Shown here: in pieces, positions 41,689 to 51,443 of the stretch
Layout: every line of letters starts with the position of its first letter
How positions within the stretch are numbered: the first letter of the stretch is position 1
Source: Kordia sp965283645
GTDB taxonomy: Bacteria; Bacteroidota; Bacteroidia; Flavobacteriales; Flavobacteriaceae
Direction: 5' to 3'
NCBI RefSeq assembly: GCF_965283645.1
Contig: NZ_CBDIPG010000001.1
Span: 4,836,001-4,900,000, forward strand
DNA length: 64,000 bases
Program-made: the position numbers and the translations under genes
The notes under the pieces: model-generated
Seen by the model: only the letters and a program-made list of their open reading frames with translations
Databases searched by the model: none
What the model was told of the DNA's origin: nothing

Positions 41689-43380
41689 TCATGATTTATC
41701 AATAGATATGTTGTTTTTTGAGAGGTTTTTTAAATATTGGGAAGGATATATTCCGGTTTGCGCCTTAAAAGCTCTTGAAAATGTCTCTTGTCTTTTGAAT
41801 CCGAATTCCTCAGCGATTGCTTTAATTGTGTATGACTGAAGCTTTTTTTCATTCTTTAACCTCACCAATGCTGTATTGATTCGTAATTCTGTAATATATG
41901 CTGTGTACGATTTTCCTTTGTATCTATTAATTACTTTCGATAAATAGGTAGCATTTGTTTCTAGTTTTTCAGCTATAAAACTTAAGCTACATTCTGTAGA
42001 CAAATAGTGTGCTCCTTTTTCAAAGTTTTCAATCTTATCTAAAATTACATTCACATTTTTATCAGAAATTTCATCTTTTCGGGAAACTACTTTTTTCTCT
42101 TGAATATTTTCTAATTCAGTAACTTTTTTGAGTAGTTCGTTAAATTTTTTCTTTCTAGATTTTTCTCTGAGTTTATAATAGAAAATACTGCTGAGAAAGA
42201 GAAGCAGTAAAACGACAGATAAAATAATGAATCCTTTTTTGTTTTTATTTTGCTTTGATAATTCGTCTCCCAGTGATGCTATCTCAGTTTTTAAAGGAGA
42301 AATATCGATAAGTTTATGAGTTTCATTGTTGATTTTTAAATCTTCAATATGCTGCTTTTTTTCAAGTGCGGTATATTTTTGAAAATGAAATTCTGCTTTT
42401 TCAGGATTTTTCACTTTAAAATATGCAAGTGCTAGGAACTGATGAAACTCTTTTTCGTTTATATCTACATCTGCAGAAGCATTTATTTTAGTGTACGCAT
42501 TTTCTAAGTAGAATATGGCTTCTTTGTATTCTTTTAATTGATAAGAACTTTTTCCGAGATAAAATAAAGAGGTAAGATATAAATTTTCGTTGTTCACTTT
42601 GGATGAATCTCTAACTTGTGTTGTTAATACAATAGCTTCTTCATAATGTTCTCTTTGGTAAGAAATGATTGCTTTATTCATTAATAAAATATAATATGCC
42701 CAGGAGTTATCTTTCTCAGAGCATTTCTGCAATCCCGCATTATTATATATTTCTGCATCATTTGGTTTATCCATCCAAAGGTAAGCATCTGCAATATGCA
42801 TATATGAAAGAAGTCTGTAATACAATCTATCTCCAGAACTTTCCAAAATATTCAGGTTTTTCAAAACACTTTTATATACATCAATGGCTTCTTGAAAATC
42901 TTTATGCTTTTTTTTGATCGAAGCAATACTAATCAGAAAATGAATTTCATACGGATAGTTTTCTATTTTAGCGGCGTACTCTTTCACCTTTAAATAAGCA
43001 ATCAATGCTTTAGAATCTTCTCCTAATTCAGAAAGAATAATTCCTTTTAAAGTGAAGCATTTAGGTAAAAAAAGAGTGTCTTTTGCAGTTGCACCTTGTG
43101 CTATGGCGGCTTCAATGTTTTTTAAAGCGATGGTGTTTCTATCCAATCGATTTTGACATTTGGAAATATAATAAAAGAACTGAACCAATTGTTCATCGTT
43201 TCCTTTGACCAAAGCCAACTCTTTTCCTTTAATAGCGTAAGTCAATGCTTTGGAAGCATCTTTATAAACAAACTTAGCATATAATGATTTCAATTCATCA
43301 AATGATTCTTGAGTAGCTAAATCATTTTGTGCATTCACATGACTGATAAAAACATACAATACCAATACTAAAGTTCTCAT
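41689..43380 (-). CDS. TPR-membrane-AraC regulator 2
   Basis: 563 residues, a paralogue of the protein encoded at 26403-28103 with the same three-part layout. A signal peptide (MRTLVLVLYVFISHVNAQ) precedes TPR-type helical repeats over about residues 30-350 (for example ALIAYLKVKEYAAKIENYPY and EAIFYLENAYTKINASADVD). One membrane helix (GFIILSVVLLLLFLSSIFYY) is near residue 380. The C-terminal AraC domain has YLSKVINRYKGKSYTAYI and AIAEEFGFKRQETFSRAFKA. Three precursor peptide genes follow on the same strand. The signal peptide and helix imply a periplasmic TPR sensor controlling DNA binding inside. The ligand is not known; a processed peptide is a reasonable guess. Confidence 0.85.
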   Translation of the reverse strand: MRTLVLVLYVFISHVNAQNDLATQESFDELKSLYAKFVYKDASKALTYAIKGKELALVKGNDEQLVQFFYYISKCQNRLDRNTIALKNIEAAIAQGATAKDTLFLPKCFTLKGIILSELGEDSKALIAYLKVKEYAAKIENYPYEIHFLISIASIKKKHKDFQEAIDVYKSVLKNLNILESSGDRLYYRLLSYMHIADAYLWMDKPNDAEIYNNAGLQKCSEKDNSWAYYILLMNKAIISYQREHYEEAIVLTTQVRDSSKVNNENLYLTSLFYLGKSSYQLKEYKEAIFYLENAYTKINASADVDINEKEFHQFLALAYFKVKNPEKAEFHFQKYTALEKKQHIEDLKINNETHKLIDISPLKTEIASLGDELSKQNKNKKGFIILSVVLLLLFLSSIFYYKLREKSRKKKFNELLKKVTELENIQEKKVVSRKDEISDKNVNVILDKIENFEKGAHYLSTECSLSFIAEKLETNATYLSKVINRYKGKSYTAYITELRINTALVRLKNEKKLQSYTIKAIAEEFGFKRQETFSRAFKAQTGIYPSQYLKNLSKNNISIDKS

Positions 43381-43573
43381 AACTCAATTCTTTTAAAACA
43401 ACAACATATTCAGAAAAGGATCAATTATTACATTATCCAAAATGTAGCAATCTAATGTGTTATTTCTATAAATCTAAGATAATATTAACTTTATGTGTTA
43501 TGTAAAATAAAAAAAGAAAAAGCACATTACACATTGAGTAGACTCAAAATCTAATATGCTTTTCTATATTTAA

Positions 43574-44206
43574 CTAAGCTTCTAATTTCGGTTTTTCTTC
43601 CGTAGCAACATCAATAATATCACCAGCCAAGGCAGTAATCAATCCGCCAGTACGGACAAAAACGACCAATACATAAAAAGGTTGTTTATTAATTGGCGCG
43701 TATCCTAAAGCCGCAGGTAAATAATGAATTGCCATTCCGATGAAAGACATCTTCAATAGTTTTTTTGGCATTACAGCCATTCCCACAATTAAGCCAACAG
43801 CTCCTAATGTACAGATAACAGGTTTTATAAATTTTAAAACAAAACTTCCAACGGTTCCAACGCTTGTTGTGTTGAGCGCTCTCATTCCTATCAATAATAA
43901 AATTAAAAACACATCCAATACAAGCAATGGAATTAAAACCCATTTTAATGCAGGCGGCATATCTTCTGTTTCTTCCGTGTATAATAAACCCATTGACCAA
44001 AGTGTGCCAATCAAACCGAGTCCCGAAATTACTTTAGAAACGGTGCCTACAAATCCTAATTCGGTTTCTGTGCTATCTGCAATTTCTTCTACGGGATAAA
44101 ATAAAAGTGCCAAACCAGACAACGCAATGCCACTAATAGCAAATACCTTATCAACATCACTAACCGTAGTGTCATTTTCTTGTGTAGTATCTTCTTTTTT
44201 TGTCAT
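43574..44206 (-). CDS. Polytopic membrane protein of the TULIP-like operon
   Basis: 210 residues. An acidic N-terminal tail (residues 1-22) is followed by about five to six hydrophobic segments (VFAISGIALSGLALLFY, VISGLGLIGTLWSMGLLY, WVLIPLLVLDVFLILLLIGM, PVICTLGAVGLIVGMAVM, LVVFVRTGGLITALAG). No known family was recognised. It is the last gene of a three-gene unit with only 6 bp to the preceding gene, so it is surely co-transcribed. It may anchor, export or give protection against the larger partners; this is inference. Confidence 0.7.
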   Translation of the reverse strand: MTKKEDTTQENDTTVSDVDKVFAISGIALSGLALLFYPVEEIADSTETELGFVGTVSKVISGLGLIGTLWSMGLLYTEETEDMPPALKWVLIPLLVLDVFLILLLIGMRALNTTSVGTVGSFVLKFIKPVICTLGAVGLIVGMAVMPKKLLKMSFIGMAIHYLPAALGYAPINKQPFYVLVVFVRTGGLITALAGDIIDVATEEKPKLEA

Positions 44207-44212
44207 GATTGT

Positions 44213-46912
44213 TTAGTTTAAATTCAATTGAAAAATAGTTTGTCCTCTGTTTACAAATTCCTCTTTGGTTTTTCCTTCGCCAAAAGGCGCTTTTCCTTCG
44301 CCAATTTTGTATAGAATTGTGGCTGGAATTGCTACAAAAAGACACATTACATCTAAGAATGTAAATTCGTCACTTTTTGTAATTGATTTGTAAAGTTCCG
44401 TAATCAAAGGAATTTCCCATTCTTTGTTCAATCCTACCAAAGCCACATCGATCAACGTTGTTAGTGAGGTGAAAATTAAATTCATCAATTTTTCTACTAA
44501 AAAGAGTCCCAATCCTGCAAAATCTTCCAACAACAATTTTAAGAAGTCTAGAAAACTCACTTTACCTGAAATCATATCTTTAAAATTGGCAATAATGTTT
44601 TTCACCTTGATGTCAATACCTTTTCCAGCTTCTGCTAAAATACCTTTTGCTTCTTCAAAGAATTTTTCTAAAACATCAGTAAAATCGGAAGGTATTCGTT
44701 CTTTTAATGGTTTTTGCTCACTGTCGTTTAAATAGCCTTTTTTAGAATTTAACCAATTTGATCGCGGATCGGCAGTACTTTCTTTAGAAGGTTCAGACGG
44801 ATCAATTTTTCCGAGCGAATCAGGAATATCAACCAAATCGGGAGAAAATTTTTCAATTTCTTTTTTCAAAGTATCACTTACAAATTTCTTGATGTTTTCA
44901 ATTTCTCCTTTTAAACTCAAAATTGCTTCGTTGGTAAAATCTTTAAAAGCTTCTTTGGTAGCTACAATGGCGTCCCAATCAAATAAGAATGCTAAAAATT
45001 TAAATAAATCTTCAAAGAAAACTTTAATCGCATCAAATATTTTCTGAATGAAACTTCCAATTTCTTGAATGGTAGTTACAATCCAATTAAACACTTGTTC
45101 GCCAATTTTAATTACAAATTTCACACCTTCTTTTACTTTATCTACAATAAACTCAACCGCTTGTTGTGCGCCATCCAAAATTGAATGTAAAAAATCGCCC
45201 AACGTGAGTCCTTCAGGTATGACAGTTTGTGGTGAAGCAATTGCGCTTCGCATTTGTATTTTTTGATTGGTGTTGTCAATAGTAAACGTAGTTCGTTTTA
45301 AAGTTGCATTGGAATCATTTTCCATTGTTTTTGCAACCGATAACATTTGCTGAATTCCGTCTGCGGCACTTTTTAAAGTAGCAGTGTCAGTTCCTTTAGC
45401 AACTAAAAGTTCTCCGTTTTGTTTTGTAGCTTTTGCTAAATCGGTTCCTGTTTTTACTTTTTCACCCAAACGTTCTAGCACTTTCCCCGCAAGATTAATT
45501 GCTTGTGTTTCTTTTAGGAAATCTGCATTGATAAAAATTCTGGAAGAAGCAATATCTTTTACGGGACAAATAATTGTAAACTCAGGCAATGCACCTAATG
45601 AAATACTTATTTCATGATTTGGACCAATGTGATAACTTTTATTATCAACATAAATAAAAAGATTACTTTCCGCACTTAGTTTAACTTCTAAACCTTGAAA
45701 TGTTTTAACGGCTTTGCTATTAAATCGGACATGTGCAGAATACGATTCTACTTCTTTTAAACTGTCAAGTCCTTTGATGGTAAGTGTGTTTGAGTTCCAA
45801 AGTGTTGTGACACTATCTTGCCAAAGTCGCGTTAATTTGCTTCCATATTTAGTACTGATAGAGAATAATTGGTTTCGAATTCCTTTTCCTTTTACACAAC
45901 TAAATTGTGCTGCATTTGCTTCCATTAAAATAGGTTGTGTCCATTTTCCTGTGCTGAAACTCTGAGATTTTTGATCGAAAAAATGATTCGTTTGATAGTG
46001 TAATCCGTTCGCATCTAACGACCAAACACTGTGTTCATCTTCATGTTTTGCAGCGGCAATTTTTTTGATATCGCCAAGTTTTCCTGCAAGTGTAGTTACT
46101 TCAAAATCTTGATTGTCTTTTGCTGTAATGTATTGATGTATTTGTGTTCCTGCGGCATACACAACATCGTTAGCATCATCAGATTCAACCAATGTAAAAC
46201 AGTTGATAAATTCGTTGTTTTCAAAACGAACTTTGATGGTTTTATCATAGTATTCATCAGGAAACGATTGAAATATAAACGAACGTTCTTTGCCAATATC
46301 ATATAATAAAAACACACCATTGTTGTATTGAAAATTCCCCAATTCGAACTGTGTAATTTTCATTCCGTTCTCAGGAAGTGTATATGGTTTTGGTTCTAGT
46401 TCATCTAATTGAGAAATGTAATATTGGGCATCTTTATTTGTAGTTGTTGTTGCAAAAATTACATGTTCTACACCAATAGAAACTTTATTTATTGTTTCCG
46501 AAGCGTCATTTGCTTGCATAGAAGACCAAGAAATACTTTTGTCAAGTGTTTCAAATTGAGTTGAATCGAGCGGAATTTCATCAGAAATCCACACTTTATT
46601 ATCTTCCACTTTTGCCAATTGAAAATGGTCTTCATCTACATTGTATTCCAATTCAAACGAAGTAACTTTTCCTTCGGATAGTAGTAGTTTTATCCAACCT
46701 GAAGCAGAACCTTCTGATCGTAAAATACCTTGTAAAAGTCCTTCTTTAGTCAAACAAAAAATAAGTGGTTGTTCGGGCGCAACCATCATAGAGCGAATCG
46801 TGTCTCCAGCATCAATAGCTGATTCTGGAAAGTAATTATTCATCAATTCGCTATAAAAATCGACAGTTACATTGTCGTCTTTCGTAATTTGAAATTGTGG
46901 ATCTACGTTCAT
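44213..46912 (-). CDS. Large protein with beta-rich N-half and amphipathic-helix region (899 aa)
   Basis: No signal peptide. Residues 1-430 look beta-rich and repetitive, possibly a propeller (IFCLTKEGLLQGILRSEGS, HSVWSLDANGLHYQT, FSISTKYGSKLTRLWQDSV). Residues about 465-545 are Ala/Lys-rich helices. Residues about 585-665 are a series of amphipathic aromatic helices (FIVDKVKEGVKFVIKIGEQV, WIVTTIQEIGSFIQKIFDAI, FLAFLFDWDAIVAT). The end has FTFLDVMCLFVAIPATILYK and GKAPFGE. I have seen this kind of end in large uncharacterised bacterial and fungal proteins, but do not know a name. The helices may insert into or bind membranes. It is the middle gene, with 5-6 bp to both neighbours. Confidence 0.65.
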   Translation of the reverse strand: MNVDPQFQITKDDNVTVDFYSELMNNYFPESAIDAGDTIRSMMVAPEQPLIFCLTKEGLLQGILRSEGSASGWIKLLLSEGKVTSFELEYNVDEDHFQLAKVEDNKVWISDEIPLDSTQFETLDKSISWSSMQANDASETINKVSIGVEHVIFATTTTNKDAQYYISQLDELEPKPYTLPENGMKITQFELGNFQYNNGVFLLYDIGKERSFIFQSFPDEYYDKTIKVRFENNEFINCFTLVESDDANDVVYAAGTQIHQYITAKDNQDFEVTTLAGKLGDIKKIAAAKHEDEHSVWSLDANGLHYQTNHFFDQKSQSFSTGKWTQPILMEANAAQFSCVKGKGIRNQLFSISTKYGSKLTRLWQDSVTTLWNSNTLTIKGLDSLKEVESYSAHVRFNSKAVKTFQGLEVKLSAESNLFIYVDNKSYHIGPNHEISISLGALPEFTIICPVKDIASSRIFINADFLKETQAINLAGKVLERLGEKVKTGTDLAKATKQNGELLVAKGTDTATLKSAADGIQQMLSVAKTMENDSNATLKRTTFTIDNTNQKIQMRSAIASPQTVIPEGLTLGDFLHSILDGAQQAVEFIVDKVKEGVKFVIKIGEQVFNWIVTTIQEIGSFIQKIFDAIKVFFEDLFKFLAFLFDWDAIVATKEAFKDFTNEAILSLKGEIENIKKFVSDTLKKEIEKFSPDLVDIPDSLGKIDPSEPSKESTADPRSNWLNSKKGYLNDSEQKPLKERIPSDFTDVLEKFFEEAKGILAEAGKGIDIKVKNIIANFKDMISGKVSFLDFLKLLLEDFAGLGLFLVEKLMNLIFTSLTTLIDVALVGLNKEWEIPLITELYKSITKSDEFTFLDVMCLFVAIPATILYKIGEGKAPFGEGKTKEEFVNRGQTIFQLNLN

Positions 46913-46917
46913 AATTT

Positions 46918-48645
46918 TTAATTTTGGTTTTCAATTACAGGCGCATATGAAATGTCATATGCAACGATATCTTGCTTATCTTCAATGCGTAAGTTTTTAA
47001 ACGTGTATACTTTTCCAAGCGGAAGAATGATTTTATTGGTCTGATTCAGTACATCAATATCATTAAGTTTGGAAATTAAGGAGCTAGAACTTGAAGCACT
47101 ACCTTTTCCTAAATCAACCGTGATTTGTGTAACAATTGCATTTGCAACAATAATTACCCATGAAACGACAATGCTTAAAATATTAAGTAAATCTTTCCAA
47201 AAGCCGTTTCCAAATAAGTTTGGATTTTCATCAAAAGCTATTGATGGTTTTACTAGATTGTGATCTAAATCGAAACGACCAGTTTTACCAGCAGTGATCG
47301 TAAAATCTAAATAACCAGGAGCACCTTTTTTCTTGATTTCATCTTTTGTATACTTTCCATTTGTAGAGAGCGTCTTTTCACCAACTTTTACAAACCAAGC
47401 TTTTACAATTACCGTAGTACTTATTTCAATTTTGTACCGTACAGAAATCCCAGAATTGTTACTGGTATTTTTTACAGATTCTTTTGTAATCGTAAATACA
47501 GTATCAATAGTGTCGTCTTTGTGGTTTTCATGTTTGTCTAAAACCATAACACCATTTTTAAACCCATGTCTGAGTTTCGTTCCATCCAAACCTTTAAATA
47601 CACTTTGCACATAAGTATCTAAAGATGTTAAGTAGGTATTGAAATGATTGTTTTGTAACGCAAAAACACCGTCAGTTGTGCTGCTTGTATCTTTTCCGAG
47701 TTCAATTAAACTTTTTGGAAGAATTCCAGCAGTTGTGTTTGTTGGCGGTTTTGTATCATTTAACATCATTAAAAAGTTAAATGCACTAAACTGTCCTGGT
47801 TTCTTTTGATGATTGCTGTAAGAAGTAGAAAATGCTAGCGAAGTTGGCTGAAACATTGCTTTTTCGGAAGCTTTTATTTTTTTTCGTTGTACAGAATATC
47901 CTAATATATACGAATGCTCTTCTTCTTGTAAAATAACATTGAAATAGTTTTCAATAGCAACCTCAAAAGCCAAACTTGCCACTTTAGGAAATGTACTGTT
48001 ACTTTTATCAAACGTAGAAATATTGGCATCTTGGAAATTTAAAAACAAGCTTTCTATAGTAAAATCTTGGTCTGTTAAACCACTTTCTCTAATGATTTTT
48101 TTGGCTTCATCTCCAGCATCTAAAATCATATTTTCTTTGTTTACTTTCAATTGCCCAATAGGCACTGTAAACGCATAAACCAAATCTTTTAAGTTGTGAG
48201 TTTCGACGGCGTTAGTTTTATCGGCTCTGTAATACAGTTTCCCACTTTTAAATCGGACGTGTAGGATTAGGTTTTTTGGATCATTTTGGATGATACTAAT
48301 TTTTGGGGCTTTCAAATTTGCATCCCAACCAAAATTAAAATTCACATTTTCCGTTTCCAAAGTGTTTATTAGTGGACCAATATCTTCCCATTTTCCGTTT
48401 TCACGAGCTGTTGCAATTTTTTCCTGTAACGCAATCCAGCGTTTTAACTTTTGTTTAAAATTTGCATCTTGATCTGTAATATGAAAATCTTTTTCTGTAT
48501 CACCAACTTTTGTTTTTCCAGATAAAATTCCCCATTTTTTGTGGATGATATTTCGTTTGTGTAATTCTTGGAATTGGTAATTAATGGTGTTTTCGGACAA
48601 GGCGAGTGTCATGTCGTAACCGGCAAGTGTTTCGTTTCCTTTCAT
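46918..48645 (-). CDS. TULIP-family P47-like protein
   Basis: 575 residues without signal peptide. The start LAGYDMTLALSENTINYQFQ matches the opening of P47-type TULIP proteins, where a Gly-Tyr/Trp-Asp is followed by xxxAxxxxxxN. The mid part contains long beta regions (NLILHVRFKSGKLYYRAD, YFNVILQEEEHSYILGYSV), and the C-terminal LPLGKVYTFKNLRIEDKQDI resembles the final TULIP strand. A hydrophobic helix (LLNILSIVVSWVIIVANAIV) lies near residue 500. TULIP domains bind lipids; P47/OrfX proteins accompany botulinum-type toxins, but many bacterial members have no toxin partner. It is the first gene of the operon. Family placement is by motif only. Confidence 0.5.
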   Translation of the reverse strand: MKGNETLAGYDMTLALSENTINYQFQELHKRNIIHKKWGILSGKTKVGDTEKDFHITDQDANFKQKLKRWIALQEKIATARENGKWEDIGPLINTLETENVNFNFGWDANLKAPKISIIQNDPKNLILHVRFKSGKLYYRADKTNAVETHNLKDLVYAFTVPIGQLKVNKENMILDAGDEAKKIIRESGLTDQDFTIESLFLNFQDANISTFDKSNSTFPKVASLAFEVAIENYFNVILQEEEHSYILGYSVQRKKIKASEKAMFQPTSLAFSTSYSNHQKKPGQFSAFNFLMMLNDTKPPTNTTAGILPKSLIELGKDTSSTTDGVFALQNNHFNTYLTSLDTYVQSVFKGLDGTKLRHGFKNGVMVLDKHENHKDDTIDTVFTITKESVKNTSNNSGISVRYKIEISTTVIVKAWFVKVGEKTLSTNGKYTKDEIKKKGAPGYLDFTITAGKTGRFDLDHNLVKPSIAFDENPNLFGNGFWKDLLNILSIVVSWVIIVANAIVTQITVDLGKGSASSSSSLISKLNDIDVLNQTNKIILPLGKVYTFKNLRIEDKQDIVAYDISYAPVIENQN

Positions 48646-48803
48646 ATGGCTATTAAAAATGATTAATACTATACTGTTTAAAACAGTTTTGCTTTTGGTA
48701 GGACTAAAGTTTGTTCTAAATTGATCGTATGCAATTTATAATAGTAAATTTGAAATAGTAAACGTATAAATACGTGATTTTGAAATTAGGGATAAGTAGG
48801 AAT

Positions 48804-49901
48804 TTAATTTATAAGAAGATTAATTTTCTCCCAAAGTTCATTGTCAAAGTTTGAAAGTGCAAAATTTGAATCGTCAGCAGATTCTCCCATTCGAATGATG
48901 ACTAAATCTCTGCTTGGAACAATGTATATTTTTTGATCATTTTTCCCCAAAGCGCAATACATATCTTGCGGTGCATTTGGAACCAATGCTCCAGAAAACT
49001 CTACTTGTATTTGTGGCAAACGATATGACGCTTTTCCATTAAGCCACCACAAATAACCATACGCTTTGTTGAGGTTTTGAGAAGTAGCAGTAGCTTCATT
49101 TAGAAAATTTTCAGGAATAATTTGAGTATCTTCCCATGTGCCATTTTCTGCCATTAACAAGCCAAAACGCGCCATGCTTCGAGTTGTACTCCAATACACA
49201 TTCGTATTTCCATTTTGAATCCACGCGCCAGTCATGCCAATTCTAGTTTTCAATTTTATAGTAAAATAATCATCCCACGATTGATTACTCGCGGAAGCAA
49301 TAACATCCTGCATTTTTAGAAAAACACCATGATACGCCCAACGCGCTCCAGCATCTGAAAGATAGTGTAAATCGTTTGGTGCAATTCCGTCACCCAAACT
49401 ATCATCCAAACCAGAGGTCATAGACAATAGATTTTTACACGTAATTAAGTTTTCTTTTTCCAGCGTGGCACTTGTCCAATTTATGCCAATATAATCAGAA
49501 ACTTTATCGGTAAGATTGATGAGGTTTTCTTCTTGCGCAATTCCAGCAACAGCTGTAGTTAACGTTTTTCCAGCGCTTGCCCAATACCAAGGAGACGTTT
49601 CAGTATGATTATTCATGTAACTTTCGACAATAATTTTTCCTTTGTGTAAAATGATAAAACTCTTTGTGTTTTTTGTTTCGAGATATTCTAAAAGTGGCTG
49701 CAATTGTGTTTCGTTCCAACCCAAATCTGACATTGAATTAGTTTCCCAAGTAGCTGAATTTAATGGGGGAAAGTATGTTGAAGGCAATACAGGCGTTTCC
49801 AAAGGTGTTTCTTCTTGCGGAATTTCATCAATAGCTTCTGAGGCACAATTTGTGAAAAACAATAAAAAAACAAGCAACAATAAAGAAAACAGTCGGTTCA
49901 T
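48804..49901 (-). CDS. Serine hydrolase lipoprotein, beta-lactamase class C/EstB type
   Basis: 365 residues with lipoprotein signal (LLLVFLLFFTNCASE, Cys near 19). The catalytic SxxK motif is SAGK in WYWASAGKTLTTAVAGIAQ near residue 113. Residues 155-165 (NLLSMTSGLDD) match the usual LLxHTSG box, although His is replaced by Met. YGYLWWLNGKASY near 282 and a final VIIRMGES are typical. The family includes penicillin-binding esterases, D-amidases and class C beta-lactamases. Substrate cannot be read. Single gene, divergent from rimO. Confidence 0.85.
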   Translation of the reverse strand: MNRLFSLLLLVFLLFFTNCASEAIDEIPQEETPLETPVLPSTYFPPLNSATWETNSMSDLGWNETQLQPLLEYLETKNTKSFIILHKGKIIVESYMNNHTETSPWYWASAGKTLTTAVAGIAQEENLINLTDKVSDYIGINWTSATLEKENLITCKNLLSMTSGLDDSLGDGIAPNDLHYLSDAGARWAYHGVFLKMQDVIASASNQSWDDYFTIKLKTRIGMTGAWIQNGNTNVYWSTTRSMARFGLLMAENGTWEDTQIIPENFLNEATATSQNLNKAYGYLWWLNGKASYRLPQIQVEFSGALVPNAPQDMYCALGKNDQKIYIVPSRDLVIIRMGESADDSNFALSNFDNELWEKINLLIN

Positions 49902-49956
49902 TTTTGGGATTTGAATATTAAGACCGTTAAATATGCCAAAGGTTTAAATTAGATTG

Positions 49957-49964
49957 TATCTTTG
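49957..49964 (+). promoter_or_regulatory. rimO -7 promoter box
   Basis: TATCTTTG, 18 nt before the ATG at 49983. It overlaps the apparent TTG start at 49962 and so excludes that start. Confidence 0.6.
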
Positions 49965-49982
49965 CCAACTGAATTTTTTGAT

Positions 49983-51287
49983 ATGAGAACAAAGACTTTA
50001 AAGAAAAACAAAATCAATGTAGTAACACTTGGATGCTCTAAGAATGTGTATGATTCTGAAGTTTTGATGGGACAATTGAAAGCCAACGGAAAAGAAGTGG
50101 CGCATGAAGAAGAAGGAAATATTGTCGTAATTAATACCTGCGGATTCATCAATAATGCAAAAGAAGAAAGTGTAAATACTATTTTAGATTACGTTCAGAA
50201 GAAGGAAGAAGGCGTTGTTGATAAAGTTTTTGTAACAGGTTGTTTGAGTGAGCGTTATAAGCCAGATTTAGAAGCTGAGATTCCAGATGTTGATCAATAT
50301 TTTGGAACGTCAGATTTGCCACGTTTGTTAAAAGCGCTTGGCGCAGATTATAAACATGAATTGATTGGTGAACGAATTACAACAACACCAAAAAACTACG
50401 CATATCTAAAAATTGCAGAAGGTTGCGATCGTCCGTGTTCTTTTTGTGCAATTCCGTTAATGCGCGGGAAACACAAATCGAAACCAATTGAACATCTGGT
50501 GACAGAAACCGAAAAGTTAGCGGCAAAAGGTGTAAAAGAGTTGATCCTAATAGCACAAGATTTAACCTATTACGGATTAGATTTATACAAAAAACGTAAC
50601 CTAGCCGAATTGCTAAAAGAATTGGTAAAAGTAGAAGGAATCGAGTGGATTCGTTTACACTACGCGTTTCCAGCAGGTTTTCCTTTGGACGTGTTAGATG
50701 TGATGAACGAAGAACCGAAAATTTGTAACTACTTAGACATTCCATTACAACACATTGCAGATGATATTTTAAAGTCAATGCGACGTGGAACAAATCAAGC
50801 AAAAACGACTAAATTATTAAAACAATTTAGAACGGCAGTTCCAGAAATGACCATTCGTACGACGTTAATTGTTGGTTATCCAGGAGAAACAGAAGAGCAT
50901 TTTCAAACACTAAAAAAATGGGTGGAAGAAATGCGTTTTGAGCGTTTAGGATGTTTTACCTATTCTCATGAAGAAAATACACATGCCTATAATTTAGAAG
51001 ACGATGTGCCAGAAGATGTAAAACAAGATCGTGCAAACCAAATTATGGAAATTCAGTCACAAATTTCTTGGGAATTAAATCAACAAAAAATTGGGCAAAC
51101 ATTCAAATGTATCATTGATCGTAAAGAAGGAAATTATTTTGTCGGTCGTACCGAATTTGACTCTCCAGATGTTGATAATGAAGTCTTAATTGATGCTGCA
51201 AAGTTTTACGTAAAACAAGGCGAATTTGTAAATGTGAAAGTTACAGAAGCGGCTGATTTTGATTTATACGCGGAACCAGCTGTTTAA
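49983..51287 (+). CDS. rimO: Ribosomal protein S12 methylthiotransferase
   Basis: 434 residues, normal for RimO. The N-terminal MTTase domain has VVTLGCSKNVYDSEVLMG near residue 15 and NTCGFINNAKEES near 48. The radical SAM cluster is CDRPCSFCAIP near 141-151, followed by MRGKHKSK. The TRAM domain is at the end (VGRTEFDSPDVDNEVLID). RimO adds a methylthio group to an Asp of S12, using two iron-sulfur clusters. GCSKN and the PEIP-like EIPDVDQYFGT region are RimO-type rather than MiaB-type. Confidence 0.95.
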   Translation: MRTKTLKKNKINVVTLGCSKNVYDSEVLMGQLKANGKEVAHEEEGNIVVINTCGFINNAKEESVNTILDYVQKKEEGVVDKVFVTGCLSERYKPDLEAEIPDVDQYFGTSDLPRLLKALGADYKHELIGERITTTPKNYAYLKIAEGCDRPCSFCAIPLMRGKHKSKPIEHLVTETEKLAAKGVKELILIAQDLTYYGLDLYKKRNLAELLKELVKVEGIEWIRLHYAFPAGFPLDVLDVMNEEPKICNYLDIPLQHIADDILKSMRRGTNQAKTTKLLKQFRTAVPEMTIRTTLIVGYPGETEEHFQTLKKWVEEMRFERLGCFTYSHEENTHAYNLEDDVPEDVKQDRANQIMEIQSQISWELNQQKIGQTFKCIIDRKEGNYFVGRTEFDSPDVDNEVLIDAAKFYVKQGEFVNVKVTEAADFDLYAEPAV

Positions 51288-51443
51288 GTTAGTTATGAGG
51301 TTTTAGTATTGAGATTTTTTGAATGGAAACGATTCGTCATATCGAGTGAATTTCTGCAATGTAAAAGGCCACTTTTTAATAGACACTGTGTAAAGGAAAA
51401 GCGGTCTAACAACGAAGTGATCTAAAAGCGCTAGCGATCTAAA

